Position numbers and translations under genes: made by a program. A DNA stretch of 64,000 nucleotides from Arthrobacter sp. PAMC25284 (GTDB lineage: Bacteria; Actinomycetota; Actinomycetes; Actinomycetales; Micrococcaceae). The notes beneath the pieces were generated by a model, which worked only from the letters and a program-made list of their open reading frames with translations, ran no database searches and was not told where the DNA came from. Where the stretch lies: positions 3,348,001-3,412,000 of the forward strand of contig NZ_CP080382.1 in NCBI RefSeq assembly GCF_019443425.1. The letters run 5' to 3'. Positions 59,487 through 64,000 of this stretch are shown in pieces; position 1 is the first letter of the stretch; the number at the start of each line of letters is the position of its first letter.

Positions 59487-60579
59487 ATGAACGCGACCCC
59501 CACCCGGCGTTTTGACCCGCTCGCCGCTGTCCGCAGTCCCGCGGCGGAGGGACTCGACCTGCTCCTGACCGGCACGGTTTTCCAGGACATCATCTTCACC
59601 GGACTGCCGCATGCGCCGCGCCCCGGGACCGAAATCTGGAGCGAAGGAATGGGCAGTTGCCCCGGCGGGGTGGCCAACCACGCCATCGCGGCATCCCGGC
59701 TGGGGCTGCGGACAGGACTCGCGGCTGCGTTCGGGGACGACGGCTACGGCGACTACAACTGGAAAATCCTGGCGCAACAGGAACACGTTGACCTGTCCCT
59801 GTCCCGCCGTGTGCCGGGCTGGCACTCGCCCGTGACGGTCTCACTGAGCGTGGATAAGGACCGCTCGATGATCACGCACGGGCACCCGGCACCGGTGACC
59901 GCGACCGAACTGATCGGCACCCCGCCACCGGCGCTCGCGGCCGTGGCAGGGCTGGACGAGGAAATTGAACCGTGGGCCGTGGACGCCCAGAAAGCGGGGG
60001 TCCGGCTCTTCGGCGACGTCGGCTGGGACCCCACGGGCGCGTGGGCGCCGGCCCCGCCTGGAAAACCTGAAGTATTTCCACGCGTTTATGCCCAACCAGC
60101 GTGAGGCCATGGCGTTTACAGGCCGCGACGATCCGTGGTCGGCACTGTATGCGCTCGCGGACAAGGTTCCCGTGGCCGTTGTGACCCTCGGAGCCCAAGG
60201 CGCCATGGCCGTGGATTCCGTCACCGGCGAAGAGGAGTGGGTCCCGTCGCTTCCCGTCGCCGCCTACGATCCCACTGGAGCCGGGGACTGCTTCGGCGCC
60301 GCATTCATCCTGGGCTGCCTGGCCGGCTGGCCACTCGGGGACAGGCTCCGGTTCGCGAACCTGTGCGCCTCTTTGGCCGTCAAGGAGGTCGGCGGCTCGC
60401 TCGCCGCGCCGGGATGGGGCGACATCGCAGACTGGTGGAAACGGGTCAACGAACGCAAGGAACGTCAAAGCAGCCAGTGGCTGCGCCGGTTCCGCTTCCT
60501 GGAGGAGATCCTCGGAGATGTTCCGCCGGAGGCACAACGGCGTGCATCGGCGACTATCGCGCACCTTTCCGATGCTTAG
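59487..60579 (+). CDS. PfkB-family sugar kinase (one-base frameshift as given)
   Basis: Ribokinase-type kinase. Start ATG 59487 (GTG 59478 also in frame); TAATGT at 59474-59479 would give a nearly leaderless mRNA. Frame 1 has the first PfkB signature 'GSCPGGVANHAIAASRLGLRTGLAAAFGDDGYG'. Frame 2 has 'YFHAFMPNQREAMAFTG' and the second signature 'DPTGAGDCFGAAFILGCLAGW' with the catalytic Asp. Dropping one C from CCCC at 60052-60055 joins them as 'WAPARLENLKYFHAF', 363 aa. Substrate unknown; the divergent GH4 gene hints at a hexose or its derivative. Confidence 0.9.
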
Positions 60580-60646
60580 GAGGAGGCCCGGGAACCGGAA
60601 TCCCGGCTCCGGCGGTCCTGTCAGCAGGCCGCCGCCGGCCCCCGAA

Positions 60647-60676
60647 TTATTCGCCCCGCGACACCACCCCTAGAAT
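60647..60676 (+). promoter_or_regulatory. Promoter of a leaderless alr mRNA
   Basis: TTATTC (60647-60652) and TAGAAT (60671-60676) are 18 bases apart. The GTG start of alr is at 60683, seven bases after the -10 box, so transcription probably starts at the start codon. There is no ribosome binding site. Confidence 0.6.
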
Positions 60677-60682
60677 CGTTAA

Positions 60683-61921
60683 GTGACTTACCCAGCAGCA
60701 GCGGGCGATCTCCGGCCCGAGACGCCGACAGCGCCCGCCCGCGCCGAAGAACGCTCGGCCGTCATCGACCTTGAAGCCATCAGGCACAACGTACGGCGCC
60801 TCGCCGCCGTCGCCTCTCCCGCGAAGGTCATGGCCGTTGTCAAGGCCGACGGCTACGGCCACGGCGCCGTTCCCGTAGCGCGGGCGGCGCTCAGCGCCGG
60901 GGCCACCTGGCTGGGCGTGGCCCACATCTCCGAGGCCCTCGCGCTGCGCGCGGCCGGCATCGAGGCACCGCTGCTCGCCTGGCTGCACACCCCGGACAGC
61001 AACTTCGCCGCGGCCGTGGCTGCCGGAATCGACATCGGCTGCTCCGGCTGGGAACTGGGACGGATCGTGGCGGCCGCCCGCGAGCAGGAACGTCCGGCCC
61101 GCATCCACCTGAAGGTGGACACCGGCCTGGGCCGCAACGGTGCGAGCATTGACACCTGGGACAGCCTGCTGGGCGAAGCCATGGAGTATCAGGACCAGGG
61201 GCTGCTCCGGGTGGTCGGCATCTTTTCCCACCTCGCCGTCGCCGACGAACCCGAGCGGCCGGAAACCGACGAGCAGCTCGCTCTTTTCCGTGACGTTCTC
61301 GCCGTGGCCCGGGACGCCGGCGTGGACCCCGAAGTCCGCCACCTGGCCAATACCCCGGCCACGCTCTCGCGCCCGGACACCCATTTTGATCTGGTCCGTG
61401 TGGGACTGGGCCTGTACGGGCTGTCCCCGTTTGCGGGGCAGAGCTCTGCAGAGCTGGGGCTGCGCCCGGCCATGACGGTCCGCACCGTGGTTTCGAACTG
61501 CAAGGACGTTCCCGCCGGCCAGGGTGTCTCGTACGGACTGAACTACCGCACCGGCGGTGTTACCACCCTGGGCCTCATCCCCCTCGGCTACGCCGACGGC
61601 GTCCCGCGCATCGGCACCGGGGGTCCCGTCCGGGTCGAGGGAACGAACTATCCGGTCGTGGGCCGGATCGCGATGGACCAGATGGTGATCGACCTTGGTC
61701 AGCGGAACGTCGCCGCCGGGGGGCCGAGCATCCTCGGGGCCGAAGCAGTGCTGTTCGGCGACGGCACCGACGGCGGCCCCACGGCCGAGGACTGGGCAGC
61801 GGCCGCCGGAACCATCAACTACGAGATCGTCACGAGGATCAGCCCCCGTGTGCCGCGCCGTTACGTCAACGAACAGCCGTCCGTGAGCGAAAATCCGTCC
61901 GCCGGCGAGGGCCGGCGGTGA
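60683..61921 (+). CDS. alr: Alanine racemase
   Basis: PLP enzyme that makes D-alanine for peptidoglycan. 412 aa. The PLP Lys is K54 in 'VMAVVKADGYGHGAVPVA'. Other parts are 'HLKVDTGLGRNG', 'HLANTPATLSRPDTHFDLVRVGLGLYGLSP', 'VSYGLNYRT' with the second catalytic Tyr, 'GYADGVPR' and 'VVGRIAMDQMVIDLG'. The GTG start is preceded by a -10 box rather than a ribosome site. The stop overlaps tsaE by four bases. Confidence 0.96.
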   Translation: MTYPAAAGDLRPETPTAPARAEERSAVIDLEAIRHNVRRLAAVASPAKVMAVVKADGYGHGAVPVARAALSAGATWLGVAHISEALALRAAGIEAPLLAWLHTPDSNFAAAVAAGIDIGCSGWELGRIVAAAREQERPARIHLKVDTGLGRNGASIDTWDSLLGEAMEYQDQGLLRVVGIFSHLAVADEPERPETDEQLALFRDVLAVARDAGVDPEVRHLANTPATLSRPDTHFDLVRVGLGLYGLSPFAGQSSAELGLRPAMTVRTVVSNCKDVPAGQGVSYGLNYRTGGVTTLGLIPLGYADGVPRIGTGGPVRVEGTNYPVVGRIAMDQMVIDLGQRNVAAGGPSILGAEAVLFGDGTDGGPTAEDWAAAAGTINYEIVTRISPRVPRRYVNEQPSVSENPSAGEGRR

Positions 61922-62508
61922 GCGCGCCCGCGTGGGAACGCATCTTCAGGGTCGGGACGGCGGACGAAACACACGCCCTGGCGGCCGTGCTGGGTGCCGG
62001 GCTCCGGGCCGGAGACCTGCTGATCCTCACCGGCGAACTGGGGGCGGGCAAGACCACGTTCACCCAGGGTCTCGGGGAAGGCCTCGGCGTCAGGGCCGGC
62101 ATCATCTCGCCGACCTTTGTGCTGGTCCGGATCCACCCGAACCGGCCCGACGGCCCGCGGCCCGGCGGCCCGGATCTGGTGCACGTTGATGCCTACCGGC
62201 TGGCGTCCGCGGCCGAAATCGACGACATTGACCTCGAAAACACCCTGGACACCGCTGTCACGGTGGTGGAGTGGGGACGCGACAGGGTGGAGCACCTGAG
62301 TGAGAGCCGGCTGGAGCTGGAGCTGCACCGGCCCGCGGGCGGCGCCGGCATGGCCACCGGAAACGAAGGACCCGGCGGCGTGCTGGACTTCGATACCGGC
62401 GATGCCGACGAACCCCGCACCATTATCATCCGCGGGTTCGGCCCCCGGTGGGCTGAGCCTCCCGCCCTGCCCCTGATCCCTCCCGCGACTCCGGAACGGA
62501 ACCCCTGA
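61918..62508 (+). CDS. tsaE: tRNA threonylcarbamoyladenosine ATPase TsaE
   Basis: ATPase partner of TsaB-TsaD in t6A37 formation. 196 aa, longer than the usual 150-160. P-loop 'GELGAGKTTFTQGLGEGLG' at about 39-57, then 'ISPTFVLVRIHPN' and 'VHVDAYRLASAAEIDDIDLENTLDTAVTVVEWG'. The extra length is a Gly-rich C-terminal region. GTG 61918 overlaps the alr stop; the tsaB ATG overlaps its last base. Confidence 0.94.
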   Translation: MSAPAWERIFRVGTADETHALAAVLGAGLRAGDLLILTGELGAGKTTFTQGLGEGLGVRAGIISPTFVLVRIHPNRPDGPRPGGPDLVHVDAYRLASAAEIDDIDLENTLDTAVTVVEWGRDRVEHLSESRLELELHRPAGGAGMATGNEGPGGVLDFDTGDADEPRTIIIRGFGPRWAEPPALPLIPPATPERNP

Positions 62509-63179
62509 TGCTGATCCTCGCCATCGACACCTCGGCCGTGGCCAGTGCCGCGCTCGTCGCCGACGACGCACCGGAATCCGTGATCGCGAGTTTCTCCACC
62601 GAGGACACCCGCACCCACGCGGAAGTCCTCGTGCCGGGAATCGAGAAGCTCCTCGCCGGTGCCGGCCTCACCGGCAACGACCTCGACGCGATCGTTACCG
62701 GGGTGGGTCCCGGGCCCTTCACTGGCCTGCGCTCGGGAATCGTCACAGCCCGCACCCTTGCCTTCGCCTGGGGCAAACCGCTCTATGGCGTTATGAGCCT
62801 CGACGCGATCGCCCTCGAGGTGGCCGAGTCCACCGATGCGGCGCCCGCGTTCATCATCGCCACGGATGCGCGGCGCAAAGAAGTCTATTGGGCCCGCTAC
62901 TCGCTTGCCGACGGACAGCTGCCGAAGCTGCTCGACGGCCCGCATGTGGGGTTCGCCGGCGACCTCCCCGACCTGCCGGTCTATGGCGCCGGGGCGGGCC
63001 TCTACGCCGACGACGTCGACGCCGTCGCCGAATTCAGCACCCGGCAGCCCGAGGCGCTCTCGCTGGGCCAGTTCGCGCTCGCGCGGCTGGAATCGGGGGA
63101 GCAGCTGCTGGACTCCACGCCGCTGTACCTGCGCGAATCCGACGCCCAGGTGCCCGGTCCCCGGAAGCGTGCGCTGTGA
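62508..63179 (+). CDS. tsaB: tRNA threonylcarbamoyladenosine protein TsaB
   Basis: Scaffold paralogue of TsaD in the t6A complex. 223 aa. Begins 'MLILAIDTSAVASAALVAD', then 'HAEVLVPGIEKLLAGAGLTGNDLDAIVTGVGPGPFTGLRSGIVTARTLAFAWGKPLYGV', which is the family core. The stop overlaps rimI (GTGA). Confidence 0.95.
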   Translation: MLILAIDTSAVASAALVADDAPESVIASFSTEDTRTHAEVLVPGIEKLLAGAGLTGNDLDAIVTGVGPGPFTGLRSGIVTARTLAFAWGKPLYGVMSLDAIALEVAESTDAAPAFIIATDARRKEVYWARYSLADGQLPKLLDGPHVGFAGDLPDLPVYGAGAGLYADDVDAVAEFSTRQPEALSLGQFALARLESGEQLLDSTPLYLRESDAQVPGPRKRAL

Positions 63180-63700
63180 GTGCGGCAAAAGCGGCACCGG
63201 CCCCACGTCCCGATGGGGTCGCCCTGCGTGGCATGGAGGCGGGGGACATCTCGGTAGTCCACGCGCTGGAGCTCCGGCTCTTCCCCGTTGACGCCTGGCC
63301 GCTTCAGATGTTCCACGACGAGCTCGCACAGACGGAAACGCGCCGCTACCTCGTGGCGGAACTCCACGGACAAATCGTCGGCTACGCCGGACTGATGTGC
63401 ATCGAGCCGGTCTCGGATGTCCAGACCATGGCCGTGGTGCCCGAGCAGGAGGGCCGGGGGATCGGCTCGGCGCTCCTGACGGAGCTCATCGCGGAGAGCC
63501 GACGGCGCCGGGCGGAGGATGTGCTGCTCGAAGTCCGGGCCGACAACCCGCGGGCGCAGCAGCTCTACCGCCGTTTCGGCTTCGAACAAATCCACATCCG
63601 GCCCCGTTACTACCGCGACGGCGTGGACGCCCTGATCATGCGTCTGCCCCTGTACCACGAATCACCCAGCCACCAGCCCCGGGAAGCAGACCGCCCATGA
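63176..63700 (+). CDS. rimI: Ribosomal-protein-alanine N-acetyltransferase RimI
   Basis: GNAT enzyme that acetylates the N-terminus of S18 and perhaps other proteins. 174 aa from GTG 63176, within the tsaB stop; an open frame runs far upstream but is antisense-free overlap of tsaB and is rejected. It shows '[27 protein letters not shown]', '[24 protein letters not shown]' (acetyl-CoA loop) and '[38 protein letters not shown]'. Standard place between tsaB and tsaD. Confidence 0.94.
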   Translation: MSAAKAAPAPRPDGVALRGMEAGDISVVHALELRLFPVDAWPLQMFHDELAQTETRRYLVAELHGQIVGYAGLMCIEPVSDVQTMAVVPEQEGRGIGSALLTELIAESRRRRAEDVLLEVRADNPRAQQLYRRFGFEQIHIRPRYYRDGVDALIMRLPLYHESPSHQPREADRP

Positions 63701-64000
63701 ACCGCACCGCACCGCTCGTGCTCGGCATCGAGTCCTCCTGCGACGAGACGGGCGTCGGAATCGTCCGCGGCACGGCCCTGCTGACCAACACCGTGGCCTC
63801 CTCCATGGAGGAACATGTCCGGTTTGGCGGCGTAATTCCCGAGATCGCCTCCCGCGCCCACCTCGACGCCTTCGTGCCAACCCTCCGCAAGGCCCTGGAC
63901 GAGGCAGGTGTCACGCTGGCCGACATCGACGCGATCGCCGTGACCTCGGGGCCGGGCCTTGCCGGGGCGCTGATGGTGGGCGTGTGCGCGGCCAAGGCGC
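63697..64000 (+). CDS. tsaD: tRNA N6-adenosine threonylcarbamoyltransferase TsaD, 5' part
   Basis: Catalytic subunit of t6A37 formation. The first 101 codons are present and the gene is cut by the window end. ATG 63697 overlaps the rimI stop. The N-terminus '[19 protein letters not shown]' is the ASKHA phosphate loop. '[24 protein letters not shown]' supplies the early metal-site region. '[18 protein letters not shown]' is also diagnostic. Confidence 0.96.
   Translation, partial: MNRTAPLVLGIESSCDETGVGIVRGTALLTNTVASSMEEHVRFGGVIPEIASRAHLDAFVPTLRKALDEAGVTLADIDAIAVTSGPGLAGALMVGVCAAKA

Noticed and set aside
57826..59490. 554-codon plus-strand frame opposite the GH4 gene
   Set aside because: Gln/Gly/Arg-rich shadow; the GH4 gene on the other strand is complete and has its metal and NAD motifs.

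Overview
The window looks like chromosomal DNA of a high-GC actinobacterium, most likely Arthrobacter/Pseudarthrobacter or a close relative in the Micrococcaceae. The evidence is the strong G/C third-position bias, many GTG/TTG starts, mycothiol and inositol genes (mshA, an actinobacterial ino1), a glgX-treY-treZ set, and the order rplQ-truA ... rplM-rpsI-glmM ... glmS-acpS-nnr ... alr-tsaE-tsaB-rimI-tsaD. The genus is inferred from recall, not from a search. No tRNA, rRNA, CRISPR array, transposase or phage gene was seen.

Layout. 1-4.2 kb: end of the str operon (rpsG 3' end, fusA, tuf), then a perfect hairpin terminator and a tiny membrane protein. 4.2-5.7 kb: a GH1 beta-glucosidase on the minus strand. 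6.1-11.5 kb: S10 operon (rpsJ to rpsQ). 11.8-16 kb: spc operon (rplN to rplO). 16.2-20.2 kb: secY-adk, map and an S58 peptidase. 20.3-23.5 kb: infA-rpmJ-rpsM-rpsK-rpoA-rplQ, followed by truA. rpsN and rpsD are absent from their common places. 24.4-33.8 kb: an accessory block between truA and rplM, with a divergent two-component pair and a Tad/Flp pilus locus (prepilin peptidase, Flp pilin, CpaB, CpaE, CpaF, TadB, TadC, TadE-like). 34.1-42.9 kb: rplM-rpsI, glmM, mscL, a VanY-like lipoprotein, coaA, glmS, acpS and the NAD(P)HX repair enzyme. 43-60.6 kb: metabolic genes lying between the nnr gene and alr: glgX-treY-treZ (glycogen to trehalose), an aldo-keto reductase, ino1, a MerR regulator with a truncated DUF2306-type membrane protein, a DUF559-type protein, fhs, mshA, a GNAT acetyltransferase, a GH4 phospho-glycosidase and a PfkB sugar kinase. 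60.7-64 kb: alr-tsaE-tsaB-rimI-tsaD, the last cut by the window edge.

The most striking global signal is a set of at least eight single-base insertions. They break rplB, rplR, secY, truA, cpaB, the aldo-keto reductase, merR and the pfkB gene, and possibly the GNAT gene. Every one lies in a GGGCC/GGCCC context, where a G or C run is one base too long. Removing one base restores a full-length family member each time. Because rplB, rplR and secY are essential, a systematic sequencing or assembly error (possibly caused by a modified base in that motif) is more likely than nine pseudogenes. Those genes are annotated here as repaired CDS.

Other signals worth attention are three short repeat arrays with the same 32-bp period at 51.9, 53.0 and 54.1 kb; two of them bracket the MerR/DUF2306 pair and encode the C-terminal ends of both proteins. 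There is also a canonical intrinsic terminator inside the first codons of truA, interlocked inverted repeats around the Flp pilin promoter, and a structured fusA-tuf spacer.
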